Assembly: GCF_900111365.1 (NCBI RefSeq)
Contig: NZ_FOGZ01000011.1
Coordinates: forward strand, 24,278-88,277
Reading direction: 5' to 3'
DNA length: 64,000 bases
Source of the DNA: Propionibacterium cyclohexanicum
GTDB taxonomy: Bacteria > Actinomycetota > Actinomycetes > Propionibacteriales > Propionibacteriaceae
The first letter of the stretch is position 1; each line of letters opens with the position of its first letter. The notes beneath the pieces were generated by a model that was not told where the DNA came from, did not search any database, and was given only the letters and a program-made list of their open reading frames with translations. Shown here one piece after another: positions 19,509 to 28,918 of the stretch. Both the position numbers and the translations under genes were made by a program.

Positions 19509-19552
19509 ATCCCTTCGGGGTCGCGGTCAGCAGGCCGCAGGAGGTGGAGACC

Positions 19553-20524
19553 ATGGCACACGACGCCCGGAAACGGACTCTGTCAACTCGGATGAGCCTG
19601 TTGGACGTGAAAACAGCTCCCTATCTGTACATCGCCCCATTCTTCATCGTGTGGGCCATCACCGGACTTTTCCCGCTGCTCTACACAGCCTACATATCGA
19701 CCCGGAAGTGGGATCTTTTGCAGGGTGATCTCGGCCCTGCTGGACTGTCAAATTTCACTTTCGTGCTGGCCCAGCCGGGCTTCTGGCAGGCATTGAGGAA
19801 TACCTTCAGCATCTTCCTGCTGAGTTCGGTTCCGCAGATCATCACGGCCCTATTCCTGGCCGCTGTGCTGGACGCGAATCTGCGTGCCAAGACTTTCTGG
19901 CGGATGGGTGTGCTCATTCCCTATGTTGTCGCCCCGGTCGCCGTCTCGCTGATCTTCACCGAGATCTTCTCCGACCGCTCAGGGATGGCCAATGCCCTGC
20001 TTGCCAATATCGGCGTCTCACCGATCGGCTGGCATGCCGACACACTGCCGAGTCATCTGGCCATCGCGACAATGGTGAACTACCGCTGGACCGGCTACAA
20101 CACGCTGATCCTGCTGGCCGCCATGCAGTCGATCTCCACCGATGTCATCGAAGCCGCGGTCGTGGACGGTGCGGTGCGCCTGAAGACCTATTGGTATGTC
20201 ATCCTGCCTCTTCTCAGACCCACAGTCATCTTTGTCATCATCACCTCGACAATCGGTGGCCTCCAGATCTTCGACGAGCCGCGGATGTTCGATCTCACCA
20301 CCATCGGCGGTTCGAATGGCAACTTCATGACGGTCACGATGTACCTCTACAACACGGGTTGGGGGCCTCAACTGAACATGGGCAGGGCCTCCGCCGTCGC
20401 GATGCTGCTACTGGCCGTGATTCTGCTCGTCGCCCTGTTCAATCTCATACTCAGCAGCCGGATTTCATCGGTCGACAACCCCTCAGGCCGTCACGGCCCT
20501 GGACGGAAGACAGGTGTGCGATGA
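19553..20524 (+). CDS. Sugar ABC transporter permease (MalF/CUT1-like)
   Basis: Membrane subunit, 323 residues. Start ATG 19553 lies 8 bases after AGGAGG. Six membrane segments begin at APYLYIAPFFIVWAITGLFP. The EAA loop reads VIEAAVVDGAVRLKTYWYVI. It overlaps the second permease gene by 4 bases. No ATPase gene is in the cassette, so the pair probably uses a shared MsiK-type ATPase encoded elsewhere, a common actinobacterial arrangement. Confidence 0.93.
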   Translation: MAHDARKRTLSTRMSLLDVKTAPYLYIAPFFIVWAITGLFPLLYTAYISTRKWDLLQGDLGPAGLSNFTFVLAQPGFWQALRNTFSIFLLSSVPQIITALFLAAVLDANLRAKTFWRMGVLIPYVVAPVAVSLIFTEIFSDRSGMANALLANIGVSPIGWHADTLPSHLAIATMVNYRWTGYNTLILLAAMQSISTDVIEAAVVDGAVRLKTYWYVILPLLRPTVIFVIITSTIGGLQIFDEPRMFDLTTIGGSNGNFMTVTMYLYNTGWGPQLNMGRASAVAMLLLAVILLVALFNLILSSRISSVDNPSGRHGPGRKTGVR

Positions 20525-21429
20525 GTTCAGCAGTTCTTGCCGGCCAGCTCGCAGGAGCGGGAGCAGCAAGGATGACGAAGCGGCGTGAACGACGCGAGCA
20601 CGGCATCCGGCGCCCCGGTTGGCTCACTTACCTTGTCCTGGTGGTGGCGATTCTCATCGCCGTCTACCCGCTCTATTACACATTCCTGCTGTCCAGTTCC
20701 TCCCAGATCGAGATAGCCAAGCATCCGATCCCCGGACTGATACCGCAGGGAAATCTGCTCTCCAATCTCACCAGGGTGTTCCACACCGAGGGGCTTGATT
20801 TCTGGGGAGCCTTCATCAACAGCGTCATGGTTGCCGTGATCCAATCGGCCTCGGTTGCAATCTTTTCGACACTCGCTGGTTTTGCCTTCGCGAAATTGAG
20901 ATTCCACGGCCGCAGGGGTTTGCTGGCATTCATCGTGGCGACAATGGCGGTGCCACCCCAACTCGGTGTCGTGCCACTGTTCATTGTGATGGCAAAGCTG
21001 GGCTGGACAGGCCAGCTGGTGGCAGTCATCGTGCCTGGCCTTGTCTCGGCATTCGGTGTCTTCTGGATGACCCAGTATCTCAGTGGTGCGTTGCCCTACG
21101 AACTGGTGGAGGCTGCTCGGGTGGACGGTTGCAGCATGTTCGCCAGCTTCAGGCACGTCGCCCTGCCGGCCGCCCGACCGGCTGCCGCGATGCTTTTCCT
21201 GTTCACCTTCGTCACCTCGTGGACCACCTATTTCTGGCCGAGCATTGTGCTGGGCAGCCAGAATCCCACCTTGCCGGTCGCGCTGCAGCTACTGCAGACC
21301 GGCTATGCGAAGGACATGAGTCTCATCATGTCCGGCGTCCTGCTCTCGACATTGCCGTTGTTGGTCCTCTTCCTGGTGGTCGGGCGCCAGCTCGTCTCGG
21401 GCATCATGGCCGGGGCGGTGAAGGGATGA
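20521..21429 (+). CDS. Sugar ABC transporter permease (MalG/CUT1-like)
   Basis: Second membrane subunit, 302 residues. After a basic N terminus (about 35 residues) come six membrane segments; the EAA loop reads LVEAARVDGCSMFASFRHVA. The typical FTSWTTYFWPSIVLGSQNP segment is near the C terminus. Its start overlaps the preceding permease stop, and its stop overlaps the GH1 gene (ATGA at each junction), so the operon is tightly coupled. Confidence 0.94.
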   Translation: MSSAVLAGQLAGAGAARMTKRRERREHGIRRPGWLTYLVLVVAILIAVYPLYYTFLLSSSSQIEIAKHPIPGLIPQGNLLSNLTRVFHTEGLDFWGAFINSVMVAVIQSASVAIFSTLAGFAFAKLRFHGRRGLLAFIVATMAVPPQLGVVPLFIVMAKLGWTGQLVAVIVPGLVSAFGVFWMTQYLSGALPYELVEAARVDGCSMFASFRHVALPAARPAAAMLFLFTFVTSWTTYFWPSIVLGSQNPTLPVALQLLQTGYAKDMSLIMSGVLLSTLPLLVLFLVVGRQLVSGIMAGAVKG

Positions 21430-22838
21430 ACGGCTTCGGGCAGGGATTTCGTTGGGGCGTGGCCACCTCGTCCTTCCAGATCGAGGGCGCACCCCATGAA
21501 GACGGGCGTGAGGACTCCATCTGGGACGTCTTCTGCCGGCAGCCGGGCGCCATCGCGAACGGTGACGACGGCTCCGCGGGGATCGATCACTATCACCGCT
21601 GGACCGAGGATCTTGACCTGATGGCCGAGCTGGGTATCAGGAACTATCGCTTCAGCACCAGCTGGTCGCGGGTCGTCCACGCCGATGGGAGCCGTAATGC
21701 CCCCGGGCTGGACTTCTACTCCCGGCTCGTCGACGGTCTGCTCGAACGCAACATCGAGCCGTGGCTGACGATCTACCACTGGGATCTGCCGGCCTCATTG
21801 CCCGGGGGATGGACGAACAGGGACACGGTGTCGCGTTTCACCGATTACGCGATGCTGCTGCACGAGCGGTTGGGTGACCGGGTGCGCACCTGGACGACGC
21901 TGAACGAGCCCTGGTGCTCGGCCTTCCTCGGCTATGCCAGCGGGGAACACGCGCCAGGCCATACCGATTACCGCGAGGCCATTCGCGCGGTGCACCACCT
22001 GTTGTTGGCCCACGGTTGGGCAACGCGGGCGTTGCGCGAGGCAGATGCCGGGGCCAAGCTCGGCATCACGCTCAACCTCTCGCCCACCAGCCCCGCCGAA
22101 CCCACAGACCCGCGCGATGTCGACTGTGCCCGGCGTATCGATGGCACCGCCAACCGAATCTTCCTCGATCCGTTGTTCAGGGGACAGTATCCACTAGATG
22201 TCCGCGAGGACTTGGCACAGTACTGGCCGGATGACCTCGTCCGTGAGGGTGATCAGGAGGCAATTGCGGCACCGATCGACGTGCTGGGGGTGAACTACTA
22301 CACCACCGAGGTGGTCGCGCATGGTCACGTGGGAGCCAAGGCTGCCCATGACACCGCAGTGGATACGGAAAACCGGCCGAGTCCCCATCCCAGTGCACCC
22401 TCGGCGCAGTTCCCACCCCGGCCGCAACTGGCGAAAACGGCAATGGGCTGGTCCGTCGACCCGCAGGGTTTGCGTCATGTGCTCGGGCGGCTGCACCGTG
22501 AATACACCGCAGCCGCCGGCACCGAAATCGTCATCACCGAGAATGGCGCGGCCTATCAGGATGCCTGTACTGGGGGTGGCAGAGTCATCGACGACGACCG
22601 GATCGCCTATATCAACGCCCATCTGGACGCCTGCCGCCAGGCCATCGGAGACGGTGTTCCGCTGCGTGGCTATCTGTTGTGGACGCTCGCAGACAACTTC
22701 GAGTGGGCCTATGGCTATGAGAAGAAGTTCGGTATCGTCTCGATCGGCGCGAAAATGGCACGGGTGCCCAAGGCGTCGGGGCAGTGGTATGCGTCGGTCA
22801 TCTCCAGCAATGGGGCGGTCGTGAGGCAGGAAGCCTGA
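21426..22838 (+). CDS. GH1 beta-glucosidase
   Basis: Cytoplasmic retaining glycosidase that would split an imported beta-glucoside. The 470-residue product has the family 1 entry motif FRWGVATSSFQIEG, the acid/base glutamate E161 in TLNEPW and the nucleophile E372 in ITENGAAY. The sugar-binding DNFEWAYGY near the C terminus is intact. No signal peptide is present, consistent with uptake before hydrolysis. It is coupled to the upstream permease and followed 1 base later by the regulator. Confidence 0.95.
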   Translation: MNGFGQGFRWGVATSSFQIEGAPHEDGREDSIWDVFCRQPGAIANGDDGSAGIDHYHRWTEDLDLMAELGIRNYRFSTSWSRVVHADGSRNAPGLDFYSRLVDGLLERNIEPWLTIYHWDLPASLPGGWTNRDTVSRFTDYAMLLHERLGDRVRTWTTLNEPWCSAFLGYASGEHAPGHTDYREAIRAVHHLLLAHGWATRALREADAGAKLGITLNLSPTSPAEPTDPRDVDCARRIDGTANRIFLDPLFRGQYPLDVREDLAQYWPDDLVREGDQEAIAAPIDVLGVNYYTTEVVAHGHVGAKAAHDTAVDTENRPSPHPSAPSAQFPPRPQLAKTAMGWSVDPQGLRHVLGRLHREYTAAAGTEIVITENGAAYQDACTGGGRVIDDDRIAYINAHLDACRQAIGDGVPLRGYLLWTLADNFEWAYGYEKKFGIVSIGAKMARVPKASGQWYASVISSNGAVVRQEA

Positions 22839-22839
22839 G

Positions 22840-23883
22840 ATGGGTGGGACAGTGTCGCCGGATGAGGCGCACTCGGAGTCGCCGGGTGCAGTGCATTCCG
22901 CGCCGACACTCGACGATGTCGCAGCAGCCGCCGGCGTCTCCCGGGCAACAGCCTCTCGGGTGCTCAACCGGTCCTCGACTGTGCGCGACGAGACCGCCTC
23001 ACGGGTCAGGGCGGCCACTGCCCGGCTCGGCTATCACCCGAACCACGCGGCGCGCAGCCTTGTCACCCAGCGCACCGGAGTCGTTGCCGTGCTGGTACCC
23101 GAGACCGAGAGCCGGGTCTTCACCGATCCCTTCTTCGCCACGACCTACGGCGGCGCACTGTCTGCCTTCGCCGACACCGATTACCAGGTAGTGCTCGCCC
23201 TCAGCCATCCGGGGCATACCGTCGACCGGATGGCCCGGATCCTCACCAGTGGCATTGCCGACGGGGCCCTAGTCGTCTCCCACCACACGAGTATGGCCGA
23301 GAGGCTGATCAACAGCGGCCAGACACTGGTTTTCGTGGGCGACCCCGGTGTTCCCGGCGCTTTGTGGGTCGACGTCGACCAGAAGCGGGCAGCCTATGAG
23401 GCCACCGGGTACTTGGTGAACCGGGGGATCCGGGCGATCGCGTCGATCACAGGACCGGCGGACATGGGCTCGGGGCGCATGCGTCTCGACGGCTTCCGGG
23501 CCCGTTTGGTCGAAGCAGGTCTCGATCCGAGCTGGACGCAGGAGGCCGACTTCACCCCACAGGGAGCCGAGGCGGCCACTCGGCGTCTCCTGGCGCTCCA
23601 CCCCGATGTCGAGGGACTGTTCGTGGCCTCCGACCTCATGTCATCGGGCGTGCTGAGGGTACTGGCCGAGCACCGTCTGCGGGTTCCCGACGATGTGCTG
23701 CTGGTGAGCTTCGACAACTCATCGGTGGCCACCCAGACGGTGCCCGCCCTGACCACCATGGAGGGACATGCAGCCGATCTGGGACGAGAAGCCGGGCTCA
23801 TGCTGCTTGCCCGGCTGCGGGGTGAGAAAACGGACAGCTCGCGGCTGCTGGCCTCGCACGTGGTGAAACGGGATTCCTGCTGA
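22840..23883 (+). CDS. LacI-family transcriptional regulator
   Basis: Likely local repressor. The 347-residue protein has an N-terminal helix-turn-helix (TLDDVAAAAGVSRATASR, residues 23-40) with a hinge ending near HAARSLVTQRTGVVAVLVPE, followed by a periplasmic-binding-like sensor domain. About 20 extra residues precede the DNA-binding domain, so a start further in is possible. It is the last gene of the cassette, and the AAGCGCTT operators at the cassette promoter fit its family. Confidence 0.95.
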   Translation: MGGTVSPDEAHSESPGAVHSAPTLDDVAAAAGVSRATASRVLNRSSTVRDETASRVRAATARLGYHPNHAARSLVTQRTGVVAVLVPETESRVFTDPFFATTYGGALSAFADTDYQVVLALSHPGHTVDRMARILTSGIADGALVVSHHTSMAERLINSGQTLVFVGDPGVPGALWVDVDQKRAAYEATGYLVNRGIRAIASITGPADMGSGRMRLDGFRARLVEAGLDPSWTQEADFTPQGAEAATRRLLALHPDVEGLFVASDLMSSGVLRVLAEHRLRVPDDVLLVSFDNSSVATQTVPALTTMEGHAADLGREAGLMLLARLRGEKTDSSRLLASHVVKRDSC

Positions 23884-23891
23884 ACACCACA

Positions 23892-23919
23892 GCCGGCGGA
23901 TGGACGGACGCCCGCCGGC
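23892..23919 (+). terminator. Hairpin ending the beta-glucoside operon
   Basis: An 8-bp GC stem (23892-23899 with 23912-23919) with a 12-base loop begins 8 bases after the regulator stop. No clear T-tract. Confidence 0.55.
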
Positions 23920-23979
23920 CCTGCGGCCAACCGCGCTGACTGCGAACCGGGGACGGCCGGATACACCTAGGCTGGGAGC

Positions 23980-24366
23980 ATGAGCGGCCTGCCCATCGAG
24001 TCCAATTACTCCCACGAGCCCACGCGTCCGGTCACCGAGAACGAGCGCAATGAGCTCACTCGCCGGGTGAACGAGGCCTACGAGAAGGGGGAGCTGCCCC
24101 TGGACTCCTATCAGGAGATCATGGACGGCCTGTACTCCGCCACCACCCTCGGCGAGCTCGTGCCACTGGCGCAGGCCCTGCCCCCCCGCTATCGGTCGAC
24201 CGACCCGGCGGGCAGCGGCGGGCACACCGATCTTGCGCCTGGCACGGTCAACACGCCGGTGACCCGCCCCGACACGAGCTCGAGATTGGTCCGGGCGGTA
24301 TTCGTCTCGGCCGCCGTCGTTGTGCTGATCGTTGTCGCCGCGATCATCCTCGGGATCGTCTTCTGA
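23980..24366 (+). CDS. DUF1707-like protein with C-terminal membrane anchor
   Basis: Small protein of unknown function, 128 residues. Residues 18-70 (ENERNELTRRVNEAYEKGEL, then YQEIMDGLYSATTLGELVPL) fit the DUF1707/SHOCT-like helical domain found at the N terminus of many actinobacterial membrane proteins. A Pro/Thr/Gly linker leads to one membrane helix at the C terminus (FVSAAVVVLIVVAAIILGIV). A TAGGCT -10 element ends 6 bases before the ATG, so the mRNA is probably leaderless. Confidence 0.8.
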   Translation: MSGLPIESNYSHEPTRPVTENERNELTRRVNEAYEKGELPLDSYQEIMDGLYSATTLGELVPLAQALPPRYRSTDPAGSGGHTDLAPGTVNTPVTRPDTSSRLVRAVFVSAAVVVLIVVAAIILGIVF

Positions 24367-24407
24367 GCCGCCGGGCGCGGCCACCCGGTGCAGATCACAA
24401 CTCCCCG

Positions 24408-24713
24408 TCAGCTGGGATTCTGCTCCTTTTTCTTCGCGAACACCCCGATGACCGGATCCCACGCGTTCACCTGACGATCGGAGACGATGCCTTCGGTGAC
24501 CATCGGATCGGAGTCGGACAGCTCGATGGCCGAGGCGAGATCGGCGGTGCGGAAGATGAGGAGAGCCTGGGCCGGGTCCGTGCCGGGCAGGGGACCCGAG
24601 GCACGCAGCAGACCGCTGTCGAAGAGCTTGGCCAAATAGGCTCGATGACGCGGACGCACGAGATCGGCGTCCTTGGCCGGGTCATAGGTGTAATGCACGA
24701 CGAAGAACGGCAT
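24408..24713 (-). CDS. YciI-family protein
   Basis: Small alpha/beta protein of 101 residues, of a family related to muconolactone isomerase folds. The family pattern is visible: FFVVHYTYDP, RPRHRAYLAKLFDSGLLRAS, then DPMVTEGIVSDRQVNAWDPV. Start ATG 24713 follows GGAGGA. Its biochemical role is unknown. It stands alone, convergent with the DUF1707-like gene. Confidence 0.88.
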   Translation of the reverse strand: MPFFVVHYTYDPAKDADLVRPRHRAYLAKLFDSGLLRASGPLPGTDPAQALLIFRTADLASAIELSDSDPMVTEGIVSDRQVNAWDPVIGVFAKKKEQNPS

Positions 24714-24852
24714 GTCTTCCTCCATGGGTCGGGTAGTCCTCGACGCCATTGTCGGCCCCTCCCGCGCGAGCTGGTCAAGTCCCGCCAGGACAGCACAGGG
24801 CCCGCACTCGTGACCGCGACTGGCCGCGGCGGGAGCGTTCACCCGGGCCGGT

Positions 24853-24881
24853 TTGCCGGCTTCGCGCTCGCGGCGTATGCT
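24853..24881 (+). promoter_or_regulatory. Probable infA operon promoter
   Basis: TTGCCG (24853-24858), 17-base spacer, TATGCT (24876-24881) match the housekeeping sigma consensus. It would give infA a leader of about 120 bases. A 10-base direct repeat (CTTGTGTCCG) at 24895 and 24910 lies in the leader. Nothing else is seen between the YciI start and infA. Confidence 0.65.
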
Positions 24882-25009
24882 TGGCCGTCGGTCACTTGTG
24901 TCCGATTCGCTTGTGTCCGGACTGTCAGCCTGCCCGAATCTCCCAGATCGTGAATCTGCGAGGGAAGAGTAGGCGTTGCGTGCGTTCACGATCAAGAGAT
25001 TGAGAGTTG

Positions 25010-25231
25010 ATGGCGAAGAAAGAGGGATCCCTCGAACTGGAGGGCACTGTCGTCGAGGCCCTGCCCAATGCGATGTTCCGCGTTGAGCTGGACAACGGCC
25101 ACAAGGTGCTCTCCACGATCAGCGGCAAGATGCGCCAGCACTACATCCGCATCCTTCCGCAGGACCGCGTCGTCGTAGAGCTTTCACCGTACGACCTCAC
25201 GCGCGGCCGGATCGTCTACCGGCACAAGTAA
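25010..25231 (+). CDS. infA: Translation initiation factor IF-1
   Basis: Single OB-fold factor occupying the 30S A site during initiation. 73 residues; the start ATG 25010 gives [20 protein letters not shown], with the RNA-binding [17 protein letters not shown] intact. It is followed by rpmJ, as in most bacteria, but precedes them by a new promoter since the map junction is lost. Confidence 0.98.
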   Translation: MAKKEGSLELEGTVVEALPNAMFRVELDNGHKVLSTISGKMRQHYIRILPQDRVVVELSPYDLTRGRIVYRHK

Positions 25232-25290
25232 GCACCAGAAACACCCATGACCGGGGGCGTCGCCCTTCGGCCGACAAGAGGAGAGGCTCG

Positions 25291-25404
25291 ATGAAGGTTC
25301 AGCCGAGCGTCAAGAAGATCTGCGACAACTGCAAGGTGATCCGTCGCCGCGGAGTCGTGCGGGTGATTTGCACCAATCCGCGCCACAAGCAGCGCCAGGG
25401 CTGA
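25291..25404 (+). CDS. rpmJ: 50S ribosomal protein L36, zinc type
   Basis: bL36, only 37 residues: [19 protein letters not shown] and a C-terminal half with [13 protein letters not shown]. The zinc ligands C11, C14, C27 and H32 are all present. It follows an AAGAGGAGAG-type ribosome binding site and lies between infA and rpsM. Confidence 0.97.
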   Translation: MKVQPSVKKICDNCKVIRRRGVVRVICTNPRHKQRQG

Positions 25405-25626
25405 GTGTCGCAGCTCTACTGGACAACTGAACAATGCACGACCGGCCGTGGCTCGCCACGTGCCATATCAACGTGAGAGCAAGGCCGGCGCACGCCGGTC
25501 TCACCCCCGGACGAAGGCCGGGGCCCGCTGCCGGGGAAAACAACCCGGGAGGCCAACGGGAACGCCTCACGCCACACACCTTCGCAGTCGTCGAAACGGC
25601 TGGCAGACCGAGAAAGGTACCGCCTG
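25405..25626 (+). other. rpmJ-rpsM leader region with hairpins
   Basis: No gene is seen in these 222 bases. Short GC stems are visible at 25505-25523 (6 bp, 7-base loop) and 25531-25548 (5 bp). These could be part of a regulatory leader for the alpha operon, comparable in position to the S4-binding leader known in other bacteria, but no specific homology is claimed. Confidence 0.45.
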
Positions 25627-26001
25627 ATGGCACGCCTCCAAGGTGTTGACCTCCCACGCGAAAAGCGTCTGGAGATTGCACTGACCTATATCTACGGCAT
25701 CGGCAAGACCCGTGCCGACAAGATCCTCCAGGCAACTGGGATCAGCCCGGACATCCGCGTCAAGGACCTCACCGACGATCAGCTCGTCGCGCTGCGTGAC
25801 TTCATCGACGCCAACTACGAAGTCGAAGGCGACCTGCGTCGCGAAGTGGCAGCCGACATCCGGCGCAAGATCGAGATCGGCACCTATCAGGGCCGCCGTC
25901 ATCGCGCCGGGCTTCCGGTGCGCGGGCAGCGCACGCGCACGAATGCGCGTACCCGCAAGGGCCGCAAGAAGGCCGTCGCCGGCAAGAAGAAGGCCCGCTG
26001 A
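25627..26001 (+). CDS. rpsM: 30S ribosomal protein S13
   Basis: uS13, head protein bridging to the 50S subunit. 124 residues with the N-terminal signature [20 protein letters not shown] and the C-terminal [20 protein letters not shown]. First gene of the alpha operon (rpsM-rpsK-rpsD-rpoA-rplQ). Confidence 0.98.
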   Translation: MARLQGVDLPREKRLEIALTYIYGIGKTRADKILQATGISPDIRVKDLTDDQLVALRDFIDANYEVEGDLRREVAADIRRKIEIGTYQGRRHRAGLPVRGQRTRTNARTRKGRKKAVAGKKKAR

Positions 26002-26042
26002 GCCCCCGGGCAGCGGAACCAGGATTCCAGGAGAACTGAGTT

Positions 26043-26453
26043 ATGGCTACAGCAGTGCGCAAGGGCGCCGCGACCAAGACCAAGGTGCGGCGCAAGGAGA
26101 AGAAGAATGTGGTCTCCGGCGAGGCCCACATCAAGAGCACCTTCAACAACACAATCATCGCCATCACCGATCCCTCCGGAGCGGTCATCGCCTGGGCCTC
26201 GGCGGGCACCGTCGGATTCAAGGGGTCGCGCAAGTCCACGCCGTTCGCCGCGCAGATGGCGGCTGAGGCGGCCGGGCGTCGCGCCATGGACCATGGCATG
26301 AAGCGTGTCGACGTCTTCGTCAAGGGCCCCGGCTCCGGCCGCGAGACCGCGATCCGCTCGCTCGGCTCGGTCGGGCTCGAAGTGGGGACCATCTCCGATG
26401 TGACGCCCATTCCCCACAACGGATGCCGCCCGCCCAAGCGTCGTCGCGTCTGA
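26043..26453 (+). CDS. rpsK: 30S ribosomal protein S11
   Basis: uS11, on the 30S platform near the E site. 136 residues with the conserved [18 protein letters not shown] and the end segment [16 protein letters not shown]. The start ATG 26043 follows AGGAGAAC. Confidence 0.98.
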   Translation: MATAVRKGAATKTKVRRKEKKNVVSGEAHIKSTFNNTIIAITDPSGAVIAWASAGTVGFKGSRKSTPFAAQMAAEAAGRRAMDHGMKRVDVFVKGPGSGRETAIRSLGSVGLEVGTISDVTPIPHNGCRPPKRRRV

Positions 26454-26482
26454 TCACCCACAGCAGATAAGGACTGAAGAAA

Positions 26483-27088
26483 ATGGCCCGATACACCGGC
26501 CCAATGACCAAGAAGTCCCGTCGCTTCGGGACCGATCTGGTCGGCAACGACAAGGCCTTCGAGCGCCGGCCCTATGCACCTGGTGTGCATGGCCGCGGCC
26601 GCACGAAGGATTCCGAGTACTCCCTGCAGCTCAAGGAGAAGCAGAAGGCCCGCTTCGCCTACGGCGTGCTCGAGAAGCAGTTCAGCCACTACTACGAGGA
26701 GGCCTCACGTCGCCCGGGCAAGACCGGTGATCTGCTCCTGCAGATCCTCGAGACCCGCCTCGACAATGTGGTCTACCGCGCCGGCTTCGCGAACACGCGC
26801 CGCCAGGCCCGCCAGATGGTCACGCACGGTCATCTGCTCGTGAACGGCAAGAAGGTCAACATCCCCAGCTACCGCGTCAGCGCGCTCGACATCATTGATG
26901 TCCGCGAGAAGAGCCTGGGTCTCACGCCGTTCGTCATCGCCCGCGAGACCTTCGGCGAGCGCGATGTTCCGGCGTGGCTGACCGTCAAGCCCAATCGGAT
27001 GCGCGTGCTCGTGCACCAGCTGCCGACCCGTGACCAGATCACGGTGGACGTCAACGAGCAGGCCATCGTCGAGCTCTACTCCAAGTAG
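26483..27088 (+). CDS. rpsD: 30S ribosomal protein S4
   Basis: uS4, a primary 16S binder and, in E. coli, the alpha-operon repressor. 201 residues. The S4 RNA-binding domain is clear (RLDNVVYRAGFANTRRQARQ, GHLLVNGKKVNIPSYRV). The N terminus lacks a zinc Cys cluster. Confidence 0.98.
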   Translation: MARYTGPMTKKSRRFGTDLVGNDKAFERRPYAPGVHGRGRTKDSEYSLQLKEKQKARFAYGVLEKQFSHYYEEASRRPGKTGDLLLQILETRLDNVVYRAGFANTRRQARQMVTHGHLLVNGKKVNIPSYRVSALDIIDVREKSLGLTPFVIARETFGERDVPAWLTVKPNRMRVLVHQLPTRDQITVDVNEQAIVELYSK

Positions 27089-27097
27089 TTGCGCTGC

Positions 27098-27124
27098 GGC
27101 GGCACCGGGATGCCCGGTGCCGCC
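27098..27124 (+). terminator. Hairpin between rpsD and rpoA
   Basis: A 12-bp GC-rich stem (27098-27109 with 27113-27124) and 3-base loop start 9 bases after the rpsD stop. No T-tract follows. It probably tunes read-through into rpoA-rplQ. TATAGC at 27182-27187 could be a weak internal -10, but no -35 is evident. Confidence 0.6.
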
Positions 27125-27210
27125 GGCTGCGCGCCCTCGGCGTCCCGGGGTGGTCCCGGCGCCGATCCCATCGCCCCCTCATATAGCGGTCGGGGCGGAA
27201 AGGAAACAGA

Positions 27211-28233
27211 ATGCTCATCGCCCAGCGTCCGACGCTGTCGGAGGAAGTCCTCAGCGACTTCCGGTCACAGTTCGTCATCGAGCCCCTTGAGCCTGGATTC
27301 GGCTACACCCTGGGGAACTCGCTGCGCCGCACCCTGCTCAGCTCCATCCCCGGCGCCTCGATCACCTCCATCAAGATCGAGGGCAACCAGCACGAGTTCA
27401 GCACCCTGCCCGGCGTCGTCGAGGACGTCACCGAGATCATCCTCAACCTCAAGTCGCTCGTGCTGTCGAGCGAGGAGGACGAGCCGGTCCCGATGTACCT
27501 GCGCAAGTCGGGTGCCGGCGAGGTCACGGCTGCAGACATTGCGGTTCCCACCGGCGTCGAGATCTACAACCCGCAGATGCACATCGCCACCCTCGGCGAG
27601 GAGGGCTCCATCGAGATGGAGCTGGTCGTCGAGCGAGGCCGTGGCTACGTCTCCAGCGTGCAGAACAACGACCCCGATGCAGAGATCGGCCGGATTCCGG
27701 TCGATTCCATCTACTCCCCGGTGCTCAAGGTCAGCTACAAGGTCGAGGCCACCCGCGTCGAGACGCGGACCGACTTCGACAAGCTGATCATCGACGTCGA
27801 GACCAAGCCCTCGATCCGTCCCCGTGACGCGGTGGCGTCGGCTGGAAAGACGCTTGTCGAGCTGTTCGGTCTGTTCCGGGAGCTCAATGCCGAGGCAGAG
27901 GGCGTCGAGATGGGCCCGAGCCCTGTCGACGAGCAGCTCGCCGCCGACCTGGCGCTTCCGGTCGAGGACCTCAACCTCACGGTGCGCTCGTACAACTGCC
28001 TCAAGCGGGAGGGCATTCACACGGTCGGTGAGCTGGTCTCCCGCTCCGAGCAGGATCTGCTCGACATCCGCAATTTCGGCTCCAAGTCGATCGACGAGGT
28101 CAAGGCCAAGCTGTCCGAGCTCGGGCTGAGCCTCAAGGACAGCGCCCCGGGCTTCGATCCGCTCGCCGCAGCCGATCGTTACCAGGACGACGAGGACGAC
28201 GGCGGGGATTTCGCCGAGACCGAGCAGTACTGA
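27211..28233 (+). CDS. rpoA: DNA-directed RNA polymerase subunit alpha
   Basis: Scaffold subunit on which beta and beta' assemble. 340 residues: N-terminal dimerisation domain ([20 protein letters not shown]) and C-terminal UP-element/activator-contacting domain ([40 protein letters not shown]). An acidic tail ends the chain. It follows GGAAAGGAAAC. Confidence 0.99.
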   Translation: MLIAQRPTLSEEVLSDFRSQFVIEPLEPGFGYTLGNSLRRTLLSSIPGASITSIKIEGNQHEFSTLPGVVEDVTEIILNLKSLVLSSEEDEPVPMYLRKSGAGEVTAADIAVPTGVEIYNPQMHIATLGEEGSIEMELVVERGRGYVSSVQNNDPDAEIGRIPVDSIYSPVLKVSYKVEATRVETRTDFDKLIIDVETKPSIRPRDAVASAGKTLVELFGLFRELNAEAEGVEMGPSPVDEQLAADLALPVEDLNLTVRSYNCLKREGIHTVGELVSRSEQDLLDIRNFGSKSIDEVKAKLSELGLSLKDSAPGFDPLAAADRYQDDEDDGGDFAETEQY

Positions 28234-28261
28234 GCGGCGCTCCTGGCGTCGACAATTCAAG

Positions 28262-28312
28262 GCGCGCTCCGGCAGGCGCGCACCAATCAACGGACAGCGC
28301 CGGCAGGCGCGC
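28262..28312 (+). repeat. Paired hairpins with 13-bp direct repeat, rpoA-rplQ gap
   Basis: A 13-base sequence occurs at 28269-28281 and 28300-28312, 31 bases apart. Each copy is part of a small hairpin (28262-28267 with 28276-28281; 28297-28301 with 28306-28310). This may be a duplicated attenuator. Confidence 0.7.
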
Positions 28313-28332
28313 CTAGCAATGGAGATGTAGAA

Positions 28333-28815
28333 ATGCCCAAGCCCACCAAGGGTCCACGCATCGGCGGTTCCCCCTCGCATGAGCGGATCATCTTGGCCAA
28401 CCTGGCCTCGCAGCTGTTCGAGCACGGCCAGATCACCACGACCCAGACCCGCGCTCGCCGCGTCCAGCCGCTGGCGGAGACGCTCGTGACCAAGGCAAAG
28501 CGCGGTGATCTGCACGCGCGTCGGCTGGCAGCCAGGACGATCCGCGACAAGTTCGTGCTGAGCCGGCTGTTCGATGAGATCGCGCCTACGATGGCAGGCC
28601 GCGAGGGCGGCTATACCCGCGTCACCAGGATCGGTAACCGCAAGGGCGACAATGCCCCGATGGCTGTGTTGTCCCTGGTCACCGAGCCCGTCGCCACGAC
28701 CGAGAAGTCCCCGGCCACCGCGAGCACGGCCGATGAGGCCGCCGATGCGCCATTGGTCGAGGTTGCCGCAGATGCGGCGACGACTCCTGCCGCAGGTTCC
28801 GCCGCAGCCGAGTGA
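28333..28815 (+). CDS. rplQ: 50S ribosomal protein L17
   Basis: bL17, near the tunnel exit. 160 residues: the core [20 protein letters not shown] and [19 protein letters not shown] are typical, followed by a 45-residue Ala/Thr/Glu-rich tail seen in actinobacterial L17. It is the last gene of the alpha operon. Confidence 0.97.
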   Translation: MPKPTKGPRIGGSPSHERIILANLASQLFEHGQITTTQTRARRVQPLAETLVTKAKRGDLHARRLAARTIRDKFVLSRLFDEIAPTMAGREGGYTRVTRIGNRKGDNAPMAVLSLVTEPVATTEKSPATASTADEAADAPLVEVAADAATTPAAGSAAAE

Positions 28816-28828
28816 GGCCCAGCGATGA

Positions 28829-28891
28829 CCGCGCGCCCGCTTCCGGTGCGGGCCGGCTCAGCCGGTCCCCCCGTCCGGAGCGGGCGCGCGG
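28829..28891 (+). terminator. Alpha-operon terminator
   Basis: A long inverted repeat (28829-28846 with 28875-28891) pairs over 17 bp with one bulged T. A smaller GGCCGGC/GCCGGTC stem lies within the loop. It begins 14 bases after the rplQ stop. Confidence 0.85.
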
Positions 28892-28918
28892 TGCTGTCCT
28901 GAGACGGGGGTGGTCACG

